This document shows positions 1-9,001 of a stretch of DNA of 64,000 nucleotides, piece by piece. Under the pieces are notes generated by a model. The model was given only the letters and a program-made list of their open reading frames with translations, made no database searches and was not told the origin of the DNA. The position numbers and the translations under genes were made by a program. How positions within the stretch are numbered: position 1 is the stretch's first letter; the number at the start of each line of letters is the position of its first letter. Origin of the DNA: Narthecium ossifragum (Eukaryota; Streptophyta; Magnoliopsida; Dioscoreales; Nartheciaceae); assembly GCA_963920575.1 (NCBI GenBank), contig OY986969.1, positions 9,235,096 to 9,299,095 on the forward strand, read 5' to 3'.

Positions 1-105
1 CTGAGGCTTTCACGACTCCTATGGTATATTTGCTAACTTAAAATCATCATGTTATCTATTGTAAGGCAAGTACCCTGATTATTATGCTTTCTTGCTGCCT
101 ATCAG
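1..105 (+). other. Probable intron end upstream of the MULE transposase exon
   Basis: AT-rich sequence ending in a pyrimidine stretch and CAG at 103-105. The transposase reading frame opens at 106, so this reads as the 3' end of an intron, or of upstream element sequence outside the window. No coding frame was recognised here. Confidence 0.4.
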
Positions 106-1243
106 ATCTTTAACTCCCGGTCAACTCTTATCCAGTGGGCCCAAGAAGTCGGAAGGCAGGATGGGCTTGTAATTGTGATCAAACACTCCCAGACGGGTGG
201 AAATAAAAAGCCAAGGCTCATCTTGGCATGTGAGCGCAGTGGCGAATACAGAAACACAGCAAAGTACGGAGTGAATAAGCATGGGATAGATATTAAGGGC
301 CGAAAAATTAAGAAGAGAGATACCAGTACAAAGAAATGTGGATGCCCATTCAGACTTCAGGGAGTGAAGCTCTCTACTGCCGACGAATGGATGTTGAGAG
401 TGACATGTGGGGTGTACAATCATCCAAGTGCACGTAATTTGGAGGGGCATTCGTATGTTGGTAGGTTATCCTCCGAAGAGGAAATTATGACGGTTGATTT
501 GTCATGAAGTTTAGTGAAGCCAAGAGAGATATTGAATACTATAAAGCGGAGAAATCCTCATAATGTCTCGACGATGAAGCACATATACAATGCACGGCAA
601 AAACATAGAGTTGTTGAGAAAGCGGGGAGATCAGAGATGCAGTCTCTCTTGCCCCATCTGAATGATAGTGGGTACGTGGAGTGGCATACAAGCAATGATT
701 CTTCCTTTTGCGTCCAGAGCATATTCTGGGCACACCCTTCATCTGTGGAGTTGTTGCGTGCCTTTCCGGAGGTCCTCATCATGGATTGTACGTACAAAAC
801 AAACAAGTATCGACTCCCGCTTCTAGAGATAGTTGGAACTACATCAACGGGTCTCACATTTACATCGGCCTTTGCATATCTTCATTCTGAGTCGAAGTCT
901 ACCTTTGTTTGGGCACTAGATAAGCTGAAGAGCTTGATGGATGGGTGTATGCAGCTGCGCGTCATTGTGACAGATAGAGACTTGGCATTGGTTGATGTTG
1001 TGCACCATGTCTTCTCGACTGCTAAACACATGCTATGCAGATGGCACATCAGCAATAACATCATGGTCAATTGCCGTAAGATGTTCGAAACATTGGATAA
1101 GTGGAATTCATTCATGTCTTGCTGGCAGCTTGTAGTAGAGTCCCCTACCGTGGAGAAATATATTGAGAATGTGCAGTTTATGGAGCGCACTTTCTTCGCA
1201 TATCCAAATGCCATTGCATATCTCAAGAATTCATGGCTGAATG
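106..1243 (+). pseudogene. MULE transposase, N-terminal part (FAR1-type zinc domain and DDE core), broken
   Basis: This is the first part of a Mutator-like transposase. Residues encoded from about 230 to 430 form a FAR1/WRKY-GCM1-like DNA-binding domain: spaced Cys residues, a KKCGCPFRL core, then W-x-L-x-V and a terminal N-H. The DDE transposase core follows at 514-1243, with an MDCTYKTNKY block (first acidic position) and a VTDRDLALVDVV block (second). The frame is otherwise continuous but carries a TGA at 505-507, where family members read through. At 1243 the frame is interrupted by a solo LTR, and it resumes at 3663, 6175 and about 6998. In an autonomous MULE this protein cuts and pastes the element. 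Here it cannot be made whole. Family assignment is from remembered motifs and is strong. Confidence 0.88.
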
Positions 1244-3657
1244 TGTGAGGACCTGCCCCTCTTTTTTTTCCCTTTGGCTTGTTGTTGACCCAAGGGCAAT
1301 TTGGGAAATTGCGCCTTGGCGGTCGTTTCACACTGGGTGTGCACACACAGACCTTGGTTAATGCTTGTGTTTGCTTAGAAAGGTTAGGTGGACCCGAGGT
1401 TGGGGGTTCTGGACTTGGGCCTGTGTCCCAGCCCAAGTTTGCCTTTCAGGGCACAGAAGATCAATCCCCTTGGGGTGGAGATCGATCCTGTTGGCTAGCA
1501 GGATCGATCCCGCATGCATGGAAGATCGATCCTCATGTGCCTGAAAGTCGTTGGCGGTGGCTTTCGAAGGACGGCCACGGCGATGGCCGTCGCTTCCCCT
1601 GTCAGGGGAGGGGAGACTTTTGCTCCCCTCCTTCGCCTTTCCCCCGCCTTCGCCGGCTTTTCCTTGGCCTTACCCCCTTCCCCTCCTCCTTCCTTTCCCT
1701 CTCTTCTTCCTTCTCCTTCCTCGCGAGAGCTCTGCTTCCCCTGTTTCCGGCTGAGAGCTTTCGCTTCGCCGTTCTCCCTCTTCCGGCCACCGTTCTTGGA
1801 GCTTGAAGGCTCGTTGGAACCGTGACGGCGTAAGGAAGATCCTAAGTTAGGCTTCGTAGATCGAAGCAGCTCTGAGGAGGTAGGGTTCTCACTCAAAGAC
1901 TCCCGCTATTTTTGAAGGGTTTGAAATCCGGGTTTTGTTTTGCTTAGATCTCCTTGTGGAGTTGATATTTTTCGGTTTTGAAGCCATGAGTAGCTTCGGG
2001 GTTCTTAGATCTACCAGCCCACCAAGTTTGGTGAGGTTTGGTTGTGTCTTCCAGCGGTTTTCCCGGCCGGAAGTACGCCGGAACCCATCATGATCGATCC
2101 TCCTAGGAGGAAGGATCGGTCCTTCTGTGTTGGCTTGCTGCGCCCAACGAAGGATCGATCTTCTTATGGGAGAAGATCGATCTTGGGTCCTGGGTTTAGC
2201 TTGGTTACCCTTCGTCCCGAGAAAGATCGATCTTCCTGGGAGGAAGGATCGATCTCCTTTGTCTCGGCAGTGAGGGAAGCTCACTGTTACTTAAGTGATC
2301 GATCCTTCCTTCGGAAGGGATCGATTCTTCAGTAGCAGAGAGGGTTTTCAAGGGTTTTGCCCACGGGGCTTCGCATACAAATGGTTTTGACGGTTTTGCC
2401 CTTGGGGCTTACTATGTCGTTCATCATGCTTATTGTTTACTGCTTTGTGGTTAACCAAGGGAGTAATGAACCCTCGGGAATGCTTAGTATAATTGGGCCA
2501 TGGGTTATGCCCTTTTACCGCTTTATGGTGAACCGAAGGAAGTCATGATCCTCGGAAGTGCTTAGAATAAACGGGGCGAAGGTGTGCCTTTGTTGTGTTA
2601 CCTGTTACTGCTTTACTTATATCCTGCCCTGCTTCCTGTGCATTAGACATGCTAGGTTTCACTGGGTGGGGTTGACCCATGAACTTCGGTGATCAAAAGC
2701 TAAGTGGTGGATGCCGTTACCCGACTTGTGTCCCCATGCTGGTGTCCAGTATGGGTGAGGGTGTCCTACAGGTATCGTATGGCCCACCCTGTGTCAAGGA
2801 CCATCGGAGGTAGTCCAGTCCTCGAGCAGTGGCTATCGGAGGGACGTACGTTGGACAGGAACACTGGGGTTGGGGGGGAGAGGCATCGATGGGATCGATG
2901 GACTCCCTGGATAGACTTGGTCTTTGGTCAGGAGTTAGGGGTCGCGTGGGCTCTGTTGCTTGGAGTACTGAGAGGTGGTAGTCTTAACCACGATCGTTCC
3001 GCCAAGTGTGGAGATCCCGCTTGGGAAAGGGTGTCCTACCAGTAGCATCATGTCTACCCTGTGTCAGGGATTGTCGGAGTTGTCCACCCCTGAGTAGTGG
3101 TTGTCGGAGGGGCGTACTTGGGACAGGAATCCTTCGAGTTATTGATGGGATTTATGGGATCCTTGGCAAGCCTCAGTACTTGGCTTCAGGGTTGGTTCGT
3201 TGGGTTTGCCTTCTTAGCGAGAGTGGTAGAGTAGGACCCTGCTGAGCTGTTGCTCATTCCTACCTGGACTGTGTTGTTTGCAGGTGCGGGTCCCAGCTCC
3301 TCTCCGGTGCTTCCCCGTCGGCTGTCTCGTGGTGGCGCGCCAGCTCCTGACCATGTCTGAGGGTCAGGATGGTTTCGTTTGTGCTTTTGTGGAGACCCCG
3401 GTGGGTGCTGTGGCTTTTTGGGGACTGTTGATCCCTTGTAGACTCTGTTGTACTAGAACTCTGTTTAACTCTATTATATCTGTTTGTAATAGTTGTTAAT
3501 AGATGTTGTAGTAGTTGCTTCCGCCTTGTGCCTGTGTCAGCTGTTTCCGCCAGCTGTGTGTTAGTCTCAACTGTTTCCGCCAGTTGAGGTTAGTAGATGT
3601 AGGTTTTTCCCCCTCGTGTCCCGGCCCGGTCTGGGGTCTGCGGGTCGGGGCGCGACA
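1244..3657 (+). mobile_element. Solo LTR S1 of a Del/Tekay-type long-LTR gypsy family, + orientation
   Basis: A 2414-bp LTR starts TGTGAGGACC and ends GGGGCGCGACA. It is bounded by the 5-bp duplication GAATG (1239-1243 and 3658-3662), so it is a complete solo LTR left by LTR-LTR recombination. The same ends and similar length occur in the intact element B at 39262, which supplies the family identity. The first third holds a pyrimidine-rich block (1615-1800) and several copies of the palindrome GGATCGATCC or close variants (about 1455-2330). The long open frames inside are composition artefacts. Removing this LTR and one GAATG copy restores the transposase reading frame, so the insertion is younger than the MULE. 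Confidence 0.92.
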
Positions 3658-3701
3658 GAATGGGTACAACGAGTCATTCGATGGTGCGTGGGTAGACAGC
3701 T
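3658..3701 (+). pseudogene. 44-bp island of MULE transposase exon between two solo LTRs
   Basis: Between the two inverted solo LTRs lie 44 bases that belong to neither. They start with the GAATG copy of S1 and end with the CAGCT copy of S2. In frame with the upstream exon they continue the transposase (NGYNESFDGAWVDS), and the frame goes on at 6175. This island proves that S1 and S2 are two separate insertions, not the arms of one element. Confidence 0.85.
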
Positions 3702-6169
3702 TGTCGCGCCCTGACCCGCGTAGGCCCAACCGAGCCGGGCGGCGCGAACCGGAACCTAACCTACTGCGAAAATTTTGGCGAGGTTTTCCTCTATTCGTAG
3801 TGGTTACCCTAGCAAATATAATCATCCTGTATTATACAAATATTACAACCCAAAGACTAAAACTGGATATTTATATACAATCCTCAAACAAGGAAATTAT
3901 ACATTTATCACTCCCGTAGGACACTATCTATAACAAAAGGTGTAAAACTGTAAGATCGCCACCTCTCAAGCACCGCCAGACGCCGCCACGTCACCAAACA
4001 CCGGCCCGGTAGGGGCGACCGAAGAAGAGCCAGCGCCAGCACCTACAAAACGCAGCCCGGGTAGGAGTGAGCACTAAGCTCAGCAGGGACACTACACTAC
4101 GACACTCACAAGGGAGGGAACACAACAGTGCCGCCCTCGAGCAAGACTTGGGTGTGCAGCAAGGGTCCCATAACCCTTTGCTGGTGTCCCTAGGCATACC
4201 CAACCATGGTCACCCCAAAGGACTGGGCCCATCCTGGATACACCTAGTGTCACAGGGTTCCAGCTGTGGTCACCCTAACGAACTGGGCCCACACTGGTAG
4301 CCACTGCGGGCAGGAACAGACACTGCTTGGGCGGGACCCCTCCGAAGGCCCCCAAGGACAAGAACAGACACCGGTTGCACCCACAACATCTGGCTCGAGG
4401 TAGACACGACCTCTAAACATCAAACAACATGTATTCAAGTCAAACTAACCCTATCATCGAAAACGACTGAATACTACAAATCGAGTCCTGGACCAAGCTA
4501 CCCGCAACGGTCCTAGAGCTAGATCCGGGTTACCCGAAAACCCCGGATCGGCAACGCCCTACACAGATGCAACTAATGCGCAATACAATGCATGTTATGG
4601 ACATGCGCAGGATAATACAGATAAACATGCAACAATATGTGATGATATATCAAACAAGGTCTGGGCACGGCACCCCGCCGCCCCGGGGTGGTGAACAGGT
4701 AAATAAGGTCTAAGGAGCTGCTGCAGTGGTACCACCACCAACTGCCAGCACTCCACCACAACACCTGCACCGGGAAGCAGCCCCGCAAACAACAGCTTAC
4801 AGGTAACACAGATAAAGCCCTCGGCGCACGCCGGCATGCAAGGCTAGGAAAAGCTGTAGGGCTACCCGCCCGCTTATTCTAAATATCCCGGGAGTCATCA
4901 CTCCCCCGGTTCACCACTGCCCTATTATAGGGCTAACATGCTTAAACATATGTACAAGGTATTAAGACAGTAAAGAAAACCGTCATACAAAGCCCCACGG
5001 CAAAACAAGATGCATTTCCTCTCTCTGCCATAGTCGGATCGATCCCTTCCCAAGGGAAGGATCGATCCCTCTAATGGCAGGGAGCAAACTCTCCCTATCG
5101 CGCCAAGTCCGATCGATCCATCCTCCCAGGACGATCGATCCAACTCGCGATAGGGAACGTCCCATGCTAACCAAGGCACCGGGATCGATCGCCCTCACTC
5201 GGGCCGATTGATCCGGTTCGGGACGGATCGATCCCACCCGCAACGAGGGGATCCCATGCTACCCAAGGCACCGGGATCGATCGCCCACACCAGGGGCCGA
5301 TCGATCCTGCTTGGGTTCAGCATGCCCAACAAGAAGGGATCGATCCATCTCACAGACGGATCGATCGGTTGGGTTCTCTGGTAAGCCGACGACGAGAAAT
5401 ACCATCGAAAAACTCCACCAAATCCCACCAAAACCTGGGATCTAGTAGTACGAACGATCACGAATCCAAAACCGACGGAAATACTACAATCTAATATGTA
5501 TACAATTAGTTCTAAGCATAAGAACATCGACATCCAGAAAAAGCTTCCAAAAACCCGAAGAATGTAGGTAGGAATCCCTACCGGAGCAAGAGCAGCTTCA
5601 ATCCCAGCTGCTGAGCCTTGGATCGTCCACGAACTCTTCGAAATCCAGGAATTCTCAGCCCAAGAATCCGGTTTTCCAAAGAGATTTAAGGAAGAAGGTT
5701 CTGTTTGTTTTATAGGCAAACGAACCGACTTAGCAGGATCGATCCGTCCAAGGAGACCGATCGATCCAGCCAAGAGAGCGATCGATCCAGCCAAGGAGAC
5801 CGAGCGATCCAGCCAAGGGAACGATCGATCCAACCAAGAGACCGATCGATCCCTCTCCGAGTCCGATCGATCCGTCCCAAGAGACCGATCGATCCGACTC
5901 AACGATCCACGTTCCTATCAAAGACCGATCGATCCCTCTAGCAAGGAAGGATCGATCCGTCTCTCGTAGGAAGCTGAACTTGGGTTAAAACTTAAACCCA
6001 AGCTCGGATCTTTCGATCCCGGGTCCCACTAACCATTCTAGCCAAACAATACCACAAACATGATCAGTGTGTGCACACGCGAGTGTGAAACGAACCGACA
6101 AGGCGCAATTTACCAAACTGCCCTTGCGGTCCACGACGAGCCACATGAGTAGAGGGACGGGTCCTCACA
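3702..6169 (-). mobile_element. Solo LTR S2, same family, - orientation
   Basis: A 2468-bp LTR on the - strand. In + coordinates it starts TGTCGCGCCC and ends GGTCCTCACA. It is flanked by the duplication CAGCT (3697-3701 and 6170-6174). The region 5035-5960 is packed with GGATCGATCC-like palindromes, at least 15 by eye at about 20-50 bp spacing. The block at 4030-4150 resembles the corresponding part of LTRs S4, S5 and B, so this copy looks like a mosaic of subfamilies. No internal retrotransposon sequence remains. Confidence 0.92.
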
Positions 6170-6200
6170 CAGCTACATGCATTTTGGGAACATTTTGGGA
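6170..6200 (+). pseudogene. MULE transposase exon fragment before the CACTA-like insertion
   Basis: After the second CAGCT copy the transposase frame continues for a few codons (SYMHFGN). A short direct repeat of TTTGGGAACAT follows, and the AT-rich miniature element interrupts the frame near 6200. It resumes at about 6998 with the typical MULE motif ESAHAKLKKHLG. Confidence 0.75.
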
Positions 6201-6996
6201 ACATAACTACAAAAAATTTTCACCAAAACAATATTCAGCATTGTGTGACAAACATAGAAAGTATTTGTTGTCACTAATAATGAAATTAGTGACAAACAAT
6301 GTTGCTAATACTTGTCATTGTAAATACATTTAGTGACAATATTTTTATTGTCACTATAAACTATTCAGTATTGTGTGACAAGCTAAGATAGCAATTGTTG
6401 TCACTACTAATGGAATTAGTGACAAATAATGTTGTTAGTATTTGTCACAATAAATACTTTTAGTGACAATCTATTACTTGTCACTGTAAATACTTTTAGT
6501 GACAATCTTGTAATTGTCACTGTAAATACTTTTAGTGACAATCTTTTAATTGTCACTGTAAATACTTTTAGTGACAATCTTTTAATTGTCACTGTAAATA
6601 CTTTTAGTGACAACCTTTTTATTGTCACTATAAACTACTTTCAGTGACAATATCACTTGTCACTGTAAAAATATACATTGTTATAAATAAAATCTAATTA
6701 CACTGTATTTCAACATATAGTGACAACAAAATTATTTACAGTGACGACAATGATTGTCACAAATGCTCATCTACTGTGACAAGTGTAGTCGTCACAGATA
6801 AATAACTTTCAGTGACGGGTACTCCCGTCACTGAAAGTAACTGAATTTGTGACAATGCAACAAAATTGTCACTGAAACCTTCAGCCACGGAGGTATAGGC
6901 GACGACCCTAAACTTGTCACTGAAAGGTTTCTGTGACGGTTTTCAGGGTATTAGTGATGAGTTTTATTGTCACTATAGACTTATTTTCTTGTAGTG
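6201..6996. mobile_element. CACTA-like miniature element with subterminal TTGTCACTA hairpins
   Basis: The right end reads TTCTTGTAGTG, the complement of CACTACAAGAA, a CACTA-type terminus. The left end near 6206 is a degenerate ACTACAAAAAA. The interior has no coding capacity and is built from TAGTGACAAT and ATTGTCACTA half-sites in alternating orientation. It disrupts the transposase between its HFGN and ESAHAKLKK blocks. The exact left boundary and the expected 3-bp duplication could not be resolved, because GGGAACAT is duplicated at the left edge. A PIF- or hAT-type origin is less likely but not excluded. Confidence 0.62.
6443..6650. repeat. 36-bp tandem repeat inside the CACTA-like element
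   Basis: A 36-bp unit (TGTCACTGTAAATACTTT, then TAGTGACAATCTTTTAAT) is repeated about five times with few changes. Each unit holds the inverted pair TAGTGACAAT/ATTGTCACTA, so a transcript could fold into a run of short hairpins. The apparent proteins on both strands show a 12-residue period only because 36 is a multiple of three. Confidence 0.85.
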
Positions 6997-6997
6997 T

Positions 6998-7408
6998 GAG
7001 AGTGCACATGCGAAGCTGAAAAAGCATCTTGGAGCATCTAATTGCAGCTTTGACACATCATGGGCCACGATACATGCATTGCTTGAGCTCCAACGCACAA
7101 GCATCTTGGCTTCTTTTGAGAAAAGCAATCATATGGTGCAGCACAAACTCAAGCCGATGGTATTTAGAGAATTGCGGGGTTTCATGTCACATTATGCACT
7201 CGAAATGGTTCACACCGCGGCGATAAATGCAGAATCTGTAGGTCCGGACGAGGCCGCTTATGGCTGCCAATTGCGGCGTACCCATGGATTGCCATGCACC
7301 CATGAAATTGCTGAATATAAACTAGAAGGCCGTGCTATTCCTCTAGAGTGCATACATCCCCATTGGTGGAAGCTTGACCTGACGTGCACCCCCGTTAAGG
7401 TTGATTAA
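6998..7408 (+). pseudogene. MULE transposase, C-terminal part with damaged SWIM finger
   Basis: The frame resumes with ESAHAKLKKHLGAS and runs through the conserved MULE C-terminal region to a SWIM zinc finger at about 7259-7300, CQLRRTHGLPCTHE. In the family the finger is C-x-C-x(n)-C-x-H. Here the first Cys position is Tyr (TAT, 7259-7261), which should abolish one zinc ligand. A TAA at 7406-7408 then stops the frame. The same frame continues into the OTU region, so that stop is probably a decay mutation. Confidence 0.83.
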
Positions 7409-8389
7409 AAGCTCAAGCTCACAAGTGAGTATGATACTATCTCCCGCAAGTTCGATACCGTTGATAACCTTGGTAAGTTGCACATAATGGGAAAGCTCAA
7501 GGAGTTGGGTGCGCCAGAGTCTACCTATATCCTTGAGCCGGAAGTGAAAGTGAGCACACGTGGTCGTCCAAGTGCAAAACAAAAGAAGGTTGAAGCCTCC
7601 ACAAAGCGTGATCCATCTGCATTCGAGTACGTCTCATCACAAACTAAAAATGAAATTCAGATAGATGCTACTTCCGTACCTACATCAAAGGGCAAAGTAA
7701 AGAAAGAGAAGAAGGCTAAACAAATAGTGGTTCGGTCTCAAACACAAAAGGCTCCAAATGCAGTCTACGGATTGTATATAGGACATTTCCCGGCTGAGTT
7801 GGGTCCTTACATTGAGCATATCATTGATGTGAAGGCGGATGGGAATCGTGGCTTTAGAGCAATTGCCGGTCTAATGAACCTAGGATAGGATAATTGGGCC
7901 CAAGTGCGAAGGGACCTGCTTGGTGAGCTGCTAGCTCACTCCGAGTCCTATGTTGGCATGTATGCGGAGATGGAAGGAAGTGTTACCGAGCTCAAAGCGA
8001 GACTGGCTTATTATTTGGACTACCCTCCGAAAGAACATTGGATGACTATGCCCGACATGGGTCCTCTCATTGCCTCACGATACTCTGTAGTGCTTATTCA
8101 CATCTCGATGCGCCAGTGCCTGACATTTTTGCCGCTCCGGAGTCCGTCGCTTCCAAAGCCCATGCGGACAGTCATTGCACTTGGTTACATGCCGGGACAC
8201 TTTGTCATGTTACGTCTACGCCATGGATGTCCTATGCCACCTGTAGCCCGTACCTGGATTAGAGCTCATTCAGCACTTGCTGAGGGTTGGTGCGATTATC
8301 AGACCGAGATTGACCATTTCCTTCATATCGTGCAGTCAACAGTTGCAACAAGGGAGACGATTGATATCGGTAGTGACTCGGACATTTGA
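7409..8389 (+). pseudogene. OTU-like cysteine protease domain of the MULE polyprotein, catalytic Cys lost
   Basis: A charged linker (about 7550-7760, many Lys) leads into an OTU-type fold: YIEHIIDVKADGN, then GFRAIAGLMNLG, then about 7940-8250 with an MPDMG block, an LPLRSP block and a GHF-type His block. In OTU proteases of this transposon group the nucleophile sits in GNCGFRA. Here codon 7847-7849 is CGT, giving GNRGFRA, a single T-to-C change from TGT. A TAG at 7886-7888 falls where relatives have Glu. All parts share the frame of the transposase, so one long transposase-OTU polyprotein is likely. The role of the OTU domain in such MULEs is not established. Confidence 0.78.
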
Positions 8390-9001
8390 GACACATGCAT
8401 AGGTAAGACTTGTTTATAAGTAGTCATTATTTCTAAATTATTTATGATCTAATTAAAAGTGACTAAGTTACTTTGTCTCAACTGCAGGTTTGATGATGTA
8501 TGGCCACGACGGTTTACTTGGCATCAACACTTTGGTCATGTATTGAAAAAATATGAACGGATTTGGTGGCGTAGTGTATTACACTTATGTATTTCAATTT
8601 CGATCTCGCAATGTTTATTCCAATTTCGATCTCGTAATAACAAACTTGTAATGTTATTCAATCAGGATCTTGTATTGTTATGAAATCAGGATATTGTAAG
8701 TTCGGGTTTTAAAATCCAGGAGCCTAGGTTAATTTCGGCTTTAAAAAACCGAATCTGTGCCAAAATTTCGGTGTTTTAAAGATGGATACCTGGGCATATT
8801 TCGATCTTAAAAAACCGAACTTATCTGTTACGAGCAAAACCTGTACAACACATCTTATGACATTTAAAAAACATCCCACATTATACACATCCCACATGTT
8901 AACATTAGTGATGAAACATAGGAGAAAAACATCTTACATCAACTATAAGTCAAAATATCAACTACAAGTCTCAAAACATCCCACATAGAAATATTTTTCT
9001 G
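8390..9001. other. Non-coding MULE sequence between convergent genes, with a hairpin-unit patch
   Basis: This stretch is the 3' region of the OTU gene. A GTAAGA at 8402 and ACTGCAG near 8486 could bound a UTR intron. The part 8700-8830 holds three to four units of the form TTCGG-(T/A-rich)-CCGAA, each a short inverted repeat. The rest is AT-rich with no frame that I recognise. The PMD gene on the other strand ends at 9002. Confidence 0.5.

Noticed and set aside
1615..1896. Pro/Ser/Leu-rich or Arg/Glu-rich ORFs in LTR pyrimidine blocks (also at 31800-32160, 37060-37440, 39600-39940, 49440-49940)
   Set aside because: Long frames occur in several phases on both strands of the same CT-rich LTR segment, and all are low-complexity.
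1244..6169. A single DNA transposon with 2.4-kb terminal inverted repeats
   Set aside because: Each arm is a complete LTR with its own 5-bp duplication, and transposase coding sequence lies between them.
6416..6647. Repetitive ORFs on both strands (SLKVFTVT and NTFSDNLL periods)
   Set aside because: Artefact of a 36-bp tandem repeat in a non-coding miniature element.
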